64,000 nucleotides of DNA from Clavaria fumosa (lineage: Eukaryota; Basidiomycota; Agaricomycetes; Agaricales; Clavariaceae), in NCBI GenBank assembly GCA_951802425.1, contig OX637799.1, forward strand, positions 3,410,001 to 3,474,000, written 5' to 3'. The notes under the pieces were generated by a model. That model did not search any database. It saw nothing but the letters and a program-made list of their open reading frames with translations, and was not told the origin of the DNA. Position 1 is the stretch's first letter. Each line of letters begins with the position of its first letter. Below, piece by piece: positions 1 through 12,376 of this stretch. A program made the position numbers and the translations under genes.

Positions 1-2244
1 CAAGCAGGTTGCAATTCTTCAATGAACATATTACTATGATCTTTTGACATTTCCTTCTCGACCAGAAAGCTAGTAGTGATGACCGCCATGCCGAACGTGC
101 CAACAAGCAATACGAGCAAAAGCGCGACGAGATGCTCAACAGCAAGAAGTAAAGTCGTCTGCCTTGCTATTTGAATGATAGGCTGAGCGCAATTTGTCCA
201 GTCTGTACATAATCTCGACTGCAATCTGCAACAGCGTCAAGAATAAATTCTACGCGGAGGATATACCCAGTTTGGAGAATGTACGTCTCTTGTACATTCC
301 TTTGCCAATGCTGAGTTGCCAATGTTCTTTAGCAACTTCGTATGTCATCGGGAATACCCTGTATGAAGGCCTTACTCAATGCCTGGCAGAGGCTCTGCAG
401 TCCAATTCGACGCAAAGATTCGTGAATACCCTAATTCAAGCTCAGAGTCTCCAGCTCCACCACATCGATAACCGCAAGGCAAGACTCGCGGCCGTGGAGA
501 AGATATTACGGCAAGTTGATCCGGCTGCTGATCAGGATATTTACATCGAACACAACATCCGCGCATTCACTACCCCAGCGGATGCTGTTTTCGAACCGTG
601 CGCGACTCACTACGACACAGTGAGGGACTTCCATAGGCCTTTTTTGTACCTTTTTAACCTGTTTGAATTAATGTCAGCCAGACATGAGCGTTGAACCTGC
701 ATCGAAAATCTTCCTGCAGAACAAGTTGAACAAATGTCGGAGCAAGCTGGAAGATATGTCTCCTGACATGAAAGCCACAGGTGTGTACAGTGGCTCAGTT
801 TGCCTTCATCCTGACATTTGAATTTGTCAGACAGGGAACTTGAGAAGCTCGCTAAGTCGTTCCAAAGTTGCAGTGCTGATCCCGCGCTGCGCAACGTCGA
901 TGAGATATCAGAGGTTTGTCTACTTGATATACTGCAGGCCACTGCTTTAGTGTTCCGCAGAATTACGTTGATGCTTCACACCGTATGGCCATGCTCTCCA
1001 TCTCTCATCGCATGTTGAATGCGGAAGTGGAGACTATTCTCGCGACCATCGGTGGTGAGCTCAAATTCACTGCTTGCGCATGCTTCTATGCACATAGACG
1101 TTCCATTCAACAGATGACGAAGGAACACAACAACCGCATTCATTCAAGAGTTCCACCTTCTCGATACCATCCAATTGTTGCTATTGCAAAGTGAGCGTAA
1201 ACAGCACGACAGCGGAAGTGATGCTGATTGCTCCATAGTCGTCGATTTGGGGTTTGACAAAACAAGGAAAGACATGTACATTGTGTGGTATTTCCGTGCA
1301 CTCCAAGTGCGAACTCAAAGTTGGTCGTTTCTGTATGATATTCGGCAGATTGATCACTCATACATCTATCTAGGTCCCTGCGGAATGCCGCAGTTCCAAA
1401 GCCAAAGTACCCCCATCATCAAGTAACCAATCACGATCATCTTCTACACTCTCTCGGTCAGACACGCAAGGTAACGATAAACTTCCTATTTGTTGCTAGG
1501 TCTTCCCTGATGAACGCGCCACAGGCCCTTCCATTGCCAGATCTTCGACAGTGGCTCCACCTCCTGTCAAGACGCCTCAGTCGTTCCCAGAGGCGACTGT
1601 ACTATTTGACTTCTCTGGCGATTCTCCTTTCCAACTCAGTGTAACAGGTATAGCAGAAACAATGGCTCGTTGACACCTATCGCTTGTTCACAGCTATGTC
1701 TCCGTTGACAGAGGGGCAGGTCGTTCAAGTGATCGAAGAGCCCGACGAAACCGAATGGGTGAAAGTCGCTGATGGACGTGGTGGTCAAGGGCTTGTACCT
1801 GCGTCGTACATAGAGATGTCAGGCTCCGCACAGGATGTGGACACGTCTCCTGTGCCCTCCGCTAGTTCACGGCCCGCACAAGGTGGATCAGGAGCGTATG
1901 GTAAGAATTCTGCCATCTCCCTTTGGCCAACGGCTGAGTGGGCTATTACTTTCAGTGCGTGGCTTGCATGCTTGGGACGCACAAGATCCAGACGAGCTAG
2001 ACGTCCAAGTGGGCGAGCTGATCGAACTGACCGCTGGTCCGAAAGGCGGACAGAACTACGACGATGGCTGGTGGGAAGGTAAGCAAGCATTATGCTGTGA
2101 GGCCCGGCGAATTTCCAATTATGAATGGTCAGGTATCAACAAGAAAGGGAAGAAAGGCTTATTCCCAAGCAACTATGTAAGGACTTTTCTATTTTGTCCG
2201 CGGCCATCGTCTGACCGCTTACACAGGTAGAACTCGTCAATTAG
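1..2244 (+). CDS. BZZ1-like F-BAR / C1 / double SH3 protein (5' end outside the window)
   Basis: Spliced gene cut by the left edge. Early exons (about 79-670) encode the helical second half of an F-BAR membrane-curving domain (NKFYAEDIPSLEN, AERANKQYEQKRDEML). A C1-type zinc module follows: HSFKSSTFSIPSNCCYCK, then after an intron at about 1192-1217 GKTCTLCGISVHSKCELK, then after a second intron VPAECR, with the Cys/His ligands kept. Two SH3 domains close the protein, at about 1600-1820 (WVKV...LVPASYIEM) and 1955-2240 (DGWWEG...GLFPSNYVELVN). This order matches fungal Bzz1, which recruits the WASP/Las17 machinery at endocytic actin patches; that role is from family knowledge. The stop at 2242-2244 follows an intron ending in ACAG. 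Exon borders inside the F-BAR part around 290-440 are not settled. The gene converges on the CAF1 gene. Confidence 0.82.
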
Positions 2245-2450
2245 TATTTCTGCAAATCACAACGTTTTGAACTTGCCTTGATATCTTCTGAGTTCACTCC
2301 AAGTTTTAATAAGGGTAGACAGTTTAAATGGACAATACAGGTTTATGGCGTGCCGTGATGTACAAAAGATGCAAGCGAAGAACACAGATAACCCTTCCCG
2401 ATTTTTATGATGAGTGAAAGTTTCGTCGGAGCGACTAAGATGCAGAAATC

Positions 2451-3749
2451 CTATCTCCCTCCGACCATACCTGCTCTCCCATACGGGCCGTTTCCCATCG
2501 GACCATACGACGAAGCAGAAGGCAATGGCGTCGGTATAGGACCCCCCAGAGCTTGTGCTTGCAAGCCCGACATATGATGCCCCTGCGTGCTAGATCCAGG
2601 AGTGTGATTGTGCAGCTCGCGCGAGAGCGCCCGGTCTTCTCGCTCGGCAATTGTCATGCCGCCTCGGCCGGGGTCCGCTAGCCCATTCGCGGTGGAAAAC
2701 GTCTGCCCGAGACCGTACAGCTTACCATTGTACTCGGCGTCGTCGAGGCGGTCGCCAAAATAGAGTTCGCGCATCTTGAAGAATGTCGCGGCAGTGAGGA
2801 GAGAGTCAGATCCGGCCTGATGCGAAGGGCCGATGCGCATGACCTATGGCGGGAATAATAATTGTTTTTCCTTTGCGTCAGTGGAAGTGCGCGCTTTGGC
2901 GTATGGTTCACGTTACCCCCAAGTCGTCTGCAACGTCCTGTAAGCCGCCCTTGAGGATCTTGGATGCACGCATCATGTACTTGATGTCATACACGGTAGG
3001 GAACCACGTTTTCAGAAGCTCAAAGAAGGTTTCTTCGGTATTTGGCAAGGAGACATTTGAGAGCAATTTCACGAAGTAGCCAAAGTCGTAGCCGCTGTGT
3101 TAAACCATTCGACAAGAGATGGGGGTATCTTTTGTTAAAAATGTGACATGCTCAGGATAGATCGCACACCTATGGAACGATATCCATCTGGTCTCGGGAG
3201 AGAGGACCAAACCAGACGTAATCATGAGTTCCGCAAAGTCGTTGGGTGAGATGCCAATCTCCTCGTGCCGCTGGAAGTCTATGCCAGACTTCTGAAGAAG
3301 TTCTATCGATTCTGGCGCATACATGTCGCTGCTGTTGAGAAAGGGGGCGGAAGGAAAGCCATTCAGTAACCTTGGAAGAGTATGAGAGGAAAGGAGGCCG
3401 CACTTCACACTGAAACGGAAGTTGAACTGCCACGTCGACACGTCCGGCGGATAGTTTCCATCCTCGTTGGCGAAGGTGAGGCCGACTTGGATGATTTTGA
3501 GCAAGTCGACGTTGCAACGCATGGTTTGATAGTGGTAGTCTGACGACGTTTTGAAGGCGCCTATTGGACGGGCTACGACACCTGGAAACTCCGTATCCTA
3601 AAGGCCAACAAAAGATTGACATGAGGATGCATACTCCCAAGCGAGGGGAGGATGACCATTGCGATGTAAGGATACTTGTCTATGAGGTCGCGAATGTTGC
3701 GCATTTCCACCTCAAGGTTGGGAGCCCAGACGTCCCGTATTCGAGACAT
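2451..3749 (-). CDS. POP2: CAF1/POP2 deadenylase, catalytic subunit of CCR4-NOT
   Basis: The spliced product starts [18 protein letters not shown] and continues through [39 protein letters not shown], the [19 protein letters not shown] stretch and [21 protein letters not shown], all hallmark CAF1/CNOT7 blocks. The family is a DEDD-type 3'-5' exoribonuclease that shortens mRNA poly(A) tails in the cytoplasm. The first Asp-Glu pair lies across an intron just after PYIAM. The ATG at 3747-3749 is chosen because MSRIRDVW is the usual family start and the longer open frame upstream (to 3866) looks unlike the family. After the nuclease fold there is a disordered tail of about 70 residues rich in Gly, Pro and Ser (about 2451-2660), longer than in the animal protein. 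About four introns are present. Confidence 0.9.
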
Positions 3750-4031
3750 TCTTGAAAGGTCGCAGTGGCTCGTGTGTAGGAAACGTTGCAACTTTGAATG
3801 GCGGAGGAATATGCTCAACAGTTGTGTTCGTGGTGTGCTGTATACCGTGTATACCGTGTGCCACAATCACGTGCGCGAAACCTTCGCGTTCAAGTGGTGC
3901 GTCAGATACAATACAATTCAATGACTTTTCTCGGAGATGCCTTCATTGATGCAGCAAATACGCCGCATAATACAACGTCTAATAGCAACCAAAATCAAGT
4001 ACGACACGGTGATATTCTAGCCCAGTTCTCG
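3750..4031. other. Intergenic: upstream of CAF1, downstream of the carnitine acetyltransferase gene
   Basis: The two genes lie in tandem on the minus strand, so this 282 bp must hold the terminator of the acyltransferase gene and the promoter of CAF1. It is AT-leaning and has short open frames on both strands that match no family I know. Confidence 0.5.
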
Positions 4032-6395
4032 TCAGAGACTGGCAGCCTTCGAGGCGGAAGGCGCGACGGCTTGGGCATTCTCCATCATCACTCTGGTATC
4101 CGTTGCAGCTTCGGCTAGATAATGCTTCAACTCCTCGGTCTGCAGTTTTAGACTCGTTACCGTCCAGCGAATAGAGTGGTCGTTGATGGAATACGCCAAT
4201 CCGTATCCATCAGGCACAACTAGAGGAATCCCAGGTTGGCCATATCAGAAAAAATCGAGAACCTGCACGTACCTTCGCCATAGCCCCAGCCGTCAATAAA
4301 CCTGGAAGACAGCTGCGACGTCGACAGCTCCCAATGGCTCGTCTTCGCGAAGGCTTCATCCTTGTAGAGCTCGGGGACGGCTTCGCCGTCACGGAGCATT
4401 TTCTTGAGACCAAACAGGTGTCTGTCGACACCTTGACCGTCAGCCGCCCACGCCGCATATTGGAGGTGCCGCGCTACGGCTCGTCGGAACAGCACAGCAC
4501 GGTGCTCGTCCTTAGTAAGCAGACGTAAGAACATAGTCCCGATCCTCCTGCTCCTTCGCTAAGTCAAACAGACGAGTTAATGGCTCACCGTTGTCGCTGG
4601 GTTCAGCATGGCCTCCGCCCACGCTTTACTCTCAGAGCTAGCGGACCTGATAACTTCCGTACGGCCTAGCTTGTACTTGCGCGTCTGCGCGCTCTCGTAC
4701 GTTACGCCCGGTCGGCCGAACATCTTGTGGAACGCTAGCTGCTTCACGAGCTGCGCCCACGCATCGGGAGAGACTTTGAACTTCTTGATGACGGATTTGC
4801 CGTACCCCTCATAGTGGAGGACCTAGGAAAGAGAGAGGAAGTCTAAGCTAAACACCTCTTCTCTGGCATGAATATGTCGAAATGCCGTGCCGCAACGCAC
4901 ATGAAGATCGTGTCTCGCGACGAGCTCGTCGAAACGCGCCTCGGCGGCGCGAATGTTGTCCTTGCACTTGTCGTCAAGGACGAACTCGAGCTCTTTCGGC
5001 TCTGGAAGATCCTTGCCAGTCTGCTCCATCCGCGGGGGCCCCAGATCTACCTTGTTCGCCGCGATTGCCGCGAGCATGAACTCATTCATGCGCAGCGTGG
5101 GCGTCCCGTCCATACAAGAGTGCTCCCCGAGGAAGCCGGATCGTCCGTTATCGAATACGATGACTAGGAATCGAAAGAGTGAGAAAGGAAAGTAATCGTG
5201 TCTGGGAGAACCCCAATCGCACGCACGTTGGTGCTTGTCGTAGAAACGATTTCGGCCATCTCCCACCCAGCATCCCCACGATATTGCTTCGCGCGTGACG
5301 GGCTTGGTGTCATCGAGAGGGACGATGACCATCGCTGACTCTATACTCTTAAGGGACTCTTCATTGGTGGGGGAAGCATCGAGCAACGCTTGTCGAGCCT
5401 AGAAGAATGGTCATCGCACACGCACGTTGTGGCATAGCGTCACAGGCATACGTCTGTCCATAGGTCTCGATTGTCGCTTGTCAAGACACCAACAGGGATG
5501 CCCTTGTGGGTCCCCGCTTTCTTGATTATGCGTTCAATCTGACTAGATCGTCCTTCGTACACCAGATGTGTGATGGCATAGGACAAAGAGAACGCACACT
5601 TCTAATTCTGCCGCGGAAAGATCTGTACCAGCAGGGGTATTGAGGGCGACCTGGTAGAATTTGTTCTTGCGGATGAAGACGACATGATTGTGCGCCTGCA
5701 AGTCATACTTCCGCGCGCCGTCTGATGGTTTCGCGGGGTACCGGGAACTATGGAATCTGTCGAGTGCCTTAGCGTTCACTCCTCGTTAAAGCTTTGAACG
5801 ACATACAGCCATTTGTAAGAGGCCATGCACAGAGGCATCCCGCGCACCCGTTCCGGCTCTAATTGTCCACTTGTTGAAACAAACGATTCAGCGACCCCGA
5901 AATCCCATGCGCTTGAAACATGACACACCTCTGCGTCAGATTTCGAAAAGGGAGCATAGCCTTCACCAAAGCCGAGGCACGCTTGACGGGGTCCCGACGG
6001 AGCTGGTCATCAAGGTGCACAAAGTAGTAGCTCACGAACACAACGACAGGGTCGCGGTAGCCCATGTACGCGACGTCGTTCCACCAGTCTGCAAGCCAGC
6101 TCTGCACGCCAGGCTGCGCGGCGCGGTCCTGGAGGCGCTTCTGCAATTCCGCCGAAAGAGGCGAGGCTATGAACGAGTTCACGGCGTCCTGCGTGCGCGC
6201 GAACGCAACGTCCGATAGGTGAGGCCGGACGCTCTCGAGGTATTTATGGGCCGTCGAGGAGAGGGTAGGCACGGGGAGGTGGGGCAGGGATGCTTGGAAG
6301 CGCAGCATTGGTGGTGCGGCGGGGTCAATGGTGTAGCCTTGGGGAACGAAAGCATCGGACGCGGTGGAGACGTTTCTCTGCCGTCTCGGAGGCAT
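4032..6395 (-). CDS. Carnitine O-acetyltransferase (choline/carnitine acyltransferase family)
   Basis: Starts MPPRRQRNVSTASDAFVPQG, with the N-terminal acyltransferase block LPHLPVPTLSSTAHKYLESV and the conserved WWNDVAYMGYRDPVV. The middle exons carry HNHVVFIRKNKFYQV and the active-site region GFLGEHSCMDGTPTLRMNEF, whose His is the catalytic base of the family. The C-terminal exons carry DRHLFGLKKML and GYGLAYSINDHSIRW. The enzyme moves acetyl groups between CoA and carnitine so that acetyl units can pass between peroxisome, mitochondrion and cytosol. The protein ends ...SKAASL, which is not a standard PTS1 signal. No in-frame upstream exon supplying a mitochondrial presequence could be joined. 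About six introns are present. The stop codon is 4032-4034. Confidence 0.9.
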
Positions 6396-7036
6396 TCTCT
6401 GTTGAATAGCTCGAGGTCAGAGCCAATCACGCGGCGCGAGAAGGGAATAATAATAATAAATTTTGAAAAAGGAAAACCGACTGACCGAAGCTAGTGGTGA
6501 AGACCGAGGGGCTAATCGAGCAGGCAGTCTGAGCATAGACTCGCTTCAAGCGCGTAGGATGGTTTGCTTTCAAAGCTGGTCGCTCGCCGTTGAGTACGGC
6601 GTTGAGAAAAAGGAAGAACAACGGAAGCAGACTCGGCGAGAACAGGGTCGCAGTCATCTTTGACCGGGATCAATCAGACCGTATGCGCGACAATCAGATG
6701 ACGTTATCGTCATCGTCCGTCGCCTCCAGTGACCCCAGTCACTGCATGTGTCGCCTCATTTCAAAACCGCCCGCTAAACTGATTCGCGTTCGAGGAAAAC
6801 CCTCGCTTCCACCGGTTTTTCAGCGCTTGGGCTTCGCAAAGGCTTAAATGATCATCAGTATGCCCTGACGACTCATCTATGGAATCGACACCATGACTGA
6901 TATTGCACACATCTACTCCGGTTAGACTCTCAAGCAATGCAAGTTGTTTATAGTATTAAAAGGATATACCTAATGTGCAAACACTGGTTAGACTACAGCA
7001 TTTGGTTAGTAAATAGATGAAGGAGAATATAACAAA
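6396..7036. other. Intergenic upstream of the carnitine acetyltransferase gene
   Basis: Contains the presumed promoter of the minus-strand acyltransferase gene next to 6395. Toward 7036 it becomes AT-rich and flanks the nested LTR cluster. I see no gene in it. Confidence 0.5.
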
Positions 7037-7051
7037 GGTGTTGTACCTCTC

Positions 7052-7342
7052 TATCAGACTGGGTCTCACACAACTTAAGCGTAAGGTCATGACGACAATA
7101 CTAAGATAAGGGGAAAAGAGTACAAAAAAGGAAAAGCGAAAGTACTTATAGTGAACGCTTCGGCACTTGCCGACTTTCCCACGCTCGGACCCTCGGATCA
7201 CGTGATGCGCCCAGGCCCCAGGTCATGTGATCTTACATGATTACATAATCCAACCCAGCCACAGGTCATGTGACCTTCCAACAACCCTCCCCAGTTTCTC
7301 CACAACTGCACTTTGGGATGGCTTACATAAGCGATCCTAACA
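7052..7342 (-). repeat. 3' LTR of the Ty3/gypsy element
   Basis: 291 bp, matching 12377-12667 with no difference that I could find. In the element's sense it begins TGTTAGGATC and ends GTCTGATA. A TATA-like box (plus 7143-7150) lies about 40 nt upstream of the probable transcript start at 7107, inferred from the self-priming match. Confidence 0.93.
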
Positions 7343-7353
7343 TCACCCCCCTC
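7343..7353 (-). promoter_or_regulatory. Polypurine tract of the Ty3/gypsy element
   Basis: In element sense the sequence just after the polyprotein stop codon reads GAGGGGGGTGA and runs directly into the LTR start TGTTAGG. This is the normal place and composition of the plus-strand primer. Confidence 0.8.
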
Positions 7354-10300
7354 TTAAGGCTGGGCGTCCCGACCAGCTAGCTTGGCCTTGTCGGGGTGAG
7401 CAAGGAAGAAGTCCCGGAGAAGCAGTGCCACATTGGTGAGGTTCCGTCGTGGCTCCCAAGTGTTCTCCTCTACAGGGTATCCCAACCACTTCACCAGGTA
7501 TCTCACTCCACGCCCCACCTTCTTAACATCAAGGATCGCCTCCACATCATACTCCAGGTGGTCATCATCAATCGTAGGGGGCGGAGGGGGAGGCAGGTTC
7601 TGAGAAGGGAAGGAAGGGGGGTGGTATGGTGTCAACAGCAACTCATTGAAGACCCGATGGATGCGCCAGGCCCGAGGGAGCTTGAGGCGATACCCAGCAG
7701 GTCCCACCTTCTCCTCAACTGCAAAGGGGCCTGCTCTCTTGTTGTCAAGCTTTTTACAGGGCCGGTCCATCTTCAAGTTTCTAGTATCCAGCCAGACCAG
7801 ATCTCCCTCAGAGTACTCCCGACTTGGGCGTTTCCCCTTATCGTAGCTCTTCTTCATCGCTGCCACTGCTTTCTCCATTGCCTCCTTGGCTGCTCTTCGG
7901 GACTCCGTGAGCTTAGCCATCCACTCATCCGCTGCCGGGTTCACCTCAGAAGGTGGCCGGAGCCCCCCATTCCATGGGTGTCGTCCATAATCGAGGAAGA
8001 AAGGTGTCTGTCCTGTCGCTGAGTGCTCACGATTATTAAGAGCAAACTCTGCAGTGGACAACCATTCAGCCCAGTCATCTTGGAGATGGTCCACGTAAGC
8101 CCGGAGATAGATCTCCATCTCCTGGTTCGCCCGTTCCGTCTGTCCATCAGTCTGCGGATGAAAGGCAGTACTTGGATTTGCCTTTACCCGGATCATGGAG
8201 TAGAACTCCTTCATGAAGCGGGACACGAACTGGGACCCCCGGTCACTCACAACCTTGTGAGGGACTCCATGGTCACGAAACACTCGATCCCGGAGGAGAC
8301 GTGCCGCTCCAAGTCCTGTGAGGTCGAGCCCGATCGCTTCGAGCAATATCCGTTTTGTGAATTTGTCGACAATAACAAGGATGGCATTATGTCCACGGGA
8401 GAGGGGGAGGGGACCGACTATGTCCCATGAGATCACCGACCAGGGACCATCGGGCACCAGATGGGGGTGCAGTGGGGCAGCACGCTTGGTATGGTCGGGC
8501 TTCGTCCGCTGGCATGTCTCACACCCCTGGGCATACCGATCCGCATCTTTTACCATGTCTGGCCACCAATAACCCTTCACTAGTGCTGCTCTCAACTTCC
8601 GGGGCCCAGGGTGTCCAGCAGCAGGGAGGTCATGCTCAAACTCGAGAACGGCCTCACGAGCTCCTAGGGGGACCCAAGTGACTATCCCCTTTCGCCAGAG
8701 TCCAGCACGATCTTGTGTCCACTCATCATCAAGCTCCTCCGGCTTCTGTATGTGTACCGCGCTATTTTTCTGGAGTAGCGTCTCCATTTCCGATGTGAAT
8801 GACACACGGACTTCCGTTTCCGGGAAAACCTGCACCGGTGCATCCTCCTCCACCATCTCTCCATAGTCCGGTCTCCGGGAGAGTGCATCTGCCTTTGTAT
8901 TTCACTTGCCAGTGCGATACTTTATCTCAAAGTCAAAGCACTGGAGCTCTCCCACCCAACGAACCTGCCTTGGCTTCAACTTCTGGGGCTTCCGGAAGTA
9001 CTGGAGGTTTGCATGGTCTGTCCAGATCTCGATCGTCTCCTCTGCTCCAATGAGGTATGCTCGCCACTCGCGAAGTGCCCGAATCACAGCCAAGAACTCC
9101 TTGTCGTACACATCGTAGTTCTTCTCAGCTGCAGTGAGGGCCTTGGAGATATAGTCAACAACTCTCCAGGTTCCATCCGTCTGCTGCTGTGAGAGCACTC
9201 CACCAGTTGCCAGGTTGCTTGCATCTGTCTCTACCTTCCATCTCCCTTTGTCCTGAGGCAGAGCCAAGACCGGGGCTGATACGAGTGCCTGGCGGAGATC
9301 TCGGAAGGCTGCTTCCTCCTCCTCCTCCCATTTCCATGGAACATTCCCAGTCAGCCGGAAGAGTGGCTTTGCCCAGGCAGAAAGATTCGGGATGTGCCGG
9401 CGGAGGTAGTTCAGCATCCCATTGAACCTCTGGACATCCTTCACATTCTTAGGACGTGGCCAATCTCGGACTGCCGCACCCTTGGCCGGATCATGCTCTA
9501 GTCTGTTGTGAGAGATCTTCATCCCCAGGAAGATGATCTCACTCTTCTCAAACTCGCATTTACTGAGTTTGAGACACAACCCATTCTCTCCAAACTTCCT
9601 CAAGACCCGATCCATCCAGTACCGGTGTGTAGCCAAGTCCTCTGCAAACACAATGACATCATCCACATAGGCCCTCACATGTCCTCCTGCAATCTCCTCC
9701 CTCAACACATGATTCATGAAGCGTTGGAAGGTAGCAGGGGCATTCTGCAGTCCAAACCACATGACAGCTGGTTCGAAGAGTCCACGGGGTGTCAGGAAGG
9801 CGCAGCGGTGCTGGTGCTCGGGCTAGACCTGCATAGATGGGAAACCTCCCTTTGCATCAATCTTAGAGTAGATCGACACTCCTTTAAGCACATCCACTGT
9901 GTCTCGGATGCGGGGGAGGGGGTACTTGTCCTTGATCAGGTGTGCATTCAGCCTCGAGTAGTCGATGATTGGCCGCAGTTTGTCCTTCTCATGTTTGAAG
10001 AAGAAGGGGCTGGCATACGGGGATTTTGAGGGCCGGATTCGTCCAGAAGCAAGCTGCTCATCCACCCAACGGTTCATCTCCACCATCTCCTGCCATGTCA
10101 AAGAATACAGCTTGGAGGAGAGGTGCTCAGGGTCCTTTTTGAACTCGATCTTAATATCGAAGTCTGGTCGGGAGCGGGGAAGTTCATCCCACTTTGCTTC
10201 ACTAAACACCAAAGGGTAGCGGCTGGGCCAATCGGGGGTAGGGCCAGAGTTGGGAAAACGGGTGTCCAGAATACTCGTGGATGCGAGGGTACTCGTTTTC

Positions 10301-11805
10301 AGGGGTGCAGAGGCTCGAGGGGATGGGGAACACTGTGGGGGGCAGCGGGTAAGGCTCAGCTCTGCCTTCTGCCAGTCGATATCCGGGTTATGCCGCTTGA
10401 GCCAGTCATGCCCAAGGATGACCTTGTGGGACTGGGTCTTTCCCAGCAGAAAGTGGATCCGCTCCTGGTGGTCACCAACTCTCACCAGCACCTCTATCCC
10501 ATACCGGACCTTTCCATTCCTGTTCTGTGTCCCATCCACATTATACATGGTGATTGGGTTCAGCAGGAGAGATGGCTCCAATCCCACTCCTTTCGCCCAC
10601 TCCAAATCCATGAAGCAGTTGGTGCACCCTGAGTCGACAAGGGCCTTCATTGTGGTCCCTTTGCCAGTGCTGAAAGCCTCCAAGTGCACCTGGATGGCTA
10701 GCTCTCGTGGCACATGTTTCCGCACTTCTGGCCGCACTCTGGTTAGGTGCTCTGCCAGTCTCACTTCCTCCTTCACCTCAGACCCAATTCGGGTATGTCT
10801 CCGCTGCAAGATAGTATATCGGGGTATACTTGCAGCAGGCACAGGGACGGAAAGGGGGCTGGCACACTTCTTCTCCCCAGTGGGAGTCCTCCTCTCTCTC
10901 TCACACAGCTCTATGCAGGCTCGGAGCCGTGCAATCTCTTTCTCATATCCCTCCGCCATTTGGGGGGCACATGGTGCTGCCCGGGTTTGGGCCCTTGGGA
11001 CCTGCAGACGCATATCAGGCAGGGGGCAGAAATGGACAGCATGGCCAGTCTGGTGGCATCGGAAACAACATCTCTCATCAGCAGGGGCCCATCCTTGGGC
11101 CATGGCCACATCTGGAGTACACAGCAGAGGGGTCACAAGAGGTCGCGAAACGGTCACGGCAGGTCGCGGTAGGGTCGTGGTGGGTCGCACGGGGGTCACA
11201 GTGGGTCGCGGTGTCCGTTCCGTGAGTATCCCATCCAGTCGCCTTTGCTGGGCATCAAGCCTCTCAGCCAGCACCTTCCATTCTCCATATGTCTCTGGCA
11301 TCGGGGAGACACCATAGATTCTCTCCACCAACCTCCTACTCAGGTTCAACTCCAGCCAATGGACTAGGATTCCTGAGTCCTTCTCTGCACTCAACTTCGC
11401 CCGTCGGAACAGCATCTCGAATTTCGCGAAGAACTCTGGTGCTGTCATGGCACCCTGTTTCAGCCCTGCAATATCGGCAAGGGCAGTCGCACGGTCATTC
11501 GGGTCATCGAATGCACGCTTCATCTCCTCCACAAACTCTGCCCAGGTTCCGGCCTCGCCACTACCCAGGATCTCTTCCGCCTTCATATTCGCCCACTCTG
11601 CAGCGAATCCTTCTCCAGTAATTTTGCTCAGAGCAAGAAGGACCTTCACCAGGTCCACAGCATAGACAGTTGGGTTCGCCATAAACAGGAGGCGAAGGGA
11701 TCGGAGGAACGTACGGAAGTTCCTTTTCTGCCCATCAAAGGGGGCAACAGATAGGTCAAGCCTCATAGGTTGGGCTACAGGCGGGGCGACATGGTCTGCC
11801 ATCAC
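7354..11805 (-). pseudogene. Gag-pol polyprotein of the Ty3/gypsy chromovirus, broken by two in-frame stops
   Basis: One reading frame of 1484 codons with stop codons at 9823-9825 (TAG) and 8902-8904 (TGA). Order in the product: capsid-like gag from MMADHVAPPVAQPM, CCHC knuckle CCFRCHQTGHAVHFC, aspartic protease ALVDSGCTNCFMD, reverse transcriptase with LRPIIDYSRLN and the YVDD box, RNase H (KVETDASNLATGG), integrase with an HHCC finger and the D, D and E residues (SWDIVGPLPL, SDRGSQF, QTERANQE), and a C-terminal chromodomain (YLVKWLGYPVEENTWEP). The TAG falls inside the RT core between SKIDAKGG and VMWFGLQNAP; the TGA falls at the RNase H/integrase border before NTKADALSRRPD. The chromodomain suggests targeting to modified histones, known for this clade. 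Confidence 0.93.
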
Positions 11806-12364
11806 AGGCCCTGGATGCTGTAAATAAAGTTCCAGGCCTTGGGCACTCAGGATTTCTTCGATCTCTTAACAGTCCTGTCCTCTTAGGCTGCTCTTCTGTG
11901 TACTTATGTACCTATAGAACTCTTATTCTATGAAACTTTTGTTAACGTGGGGCCCAAATGGTGTCCCAGGTGGTCGCTCCACAACTCCTAATGAGTTGCC
12001 CGTGCGCCCTTCTGACAATGGTCACAGAGCAAGGGCCCTGTCCACTGGACCAGGAAACTACAGAAAGACTATGTAGGGGCCTTTCCTTGCCCTGTACACT
12101 ACACGATTCACTGGTACGTAGCTGTAAAACAAAGTTCCGGGCCTTGGGCACTCGGTATCACTTGGGGAGGGTCACAGTTGACTTCCTCCTGGTCTGGTCA
12201 CGTGTATCTACACACAGTAAAAATTTCGTGCAGTTCTGTTACACACCACAGGCAGGGTAAAGGAGAAGAGGATGATAGGGGCTGAGCTGTGACAACGTGT
12301 CACAGTTTGAAATTAAGGGTCCAGGCTAGCCGGGTTAGGACACAGGGCTAGGGCGGACAGGCGG
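11806..12364 (-). other. Leader region of the Ty3/gypsy element, with an internal direct repeat
   Basis: Noncoding stretch between primer site and gag. It holds two imperfect copies of a unit of about 35 bp containing GGCCTTGGGCACTC, at about 11818-11853 and 12121-12156. Function unknown; a packaging or dimerisation signal is one possibility but is only a guess. Confidence 0.5.
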
Positions 12365-12375
12365 ATCTTAGTATT
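12365..12375 (-). promoter_or_regulatory. Probable self-primer binding site of the Ty3/gypsy element
   Basis: One base inside the 5' LTR, the element's sense strand reads AATACTAAGAT. This is the exact complement of ATCTTAGTATT inside each LTR (12422-12432 and 7097-7107). Tf1/sushi elements prime minus-strand synthesis with the first 11 or so nt of their own mRNA instead of a tRNA. An 11-nt LTR match at this position, about 40 nt downstream of a TATA-like box, fits that mechanism. Confidence 0.7.
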
Positions 12376-12376
12376 A

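Noticed and set aside
6427..6657. Minus-strand frame upstream of the carnitine acetyltransferase, considered as a mitochondrial presequence exon
   Set aside because: Hydrophobic and basic enough to tempt, but none of the GT/AG pairs tried between it and 6395 keeps the reading frame.
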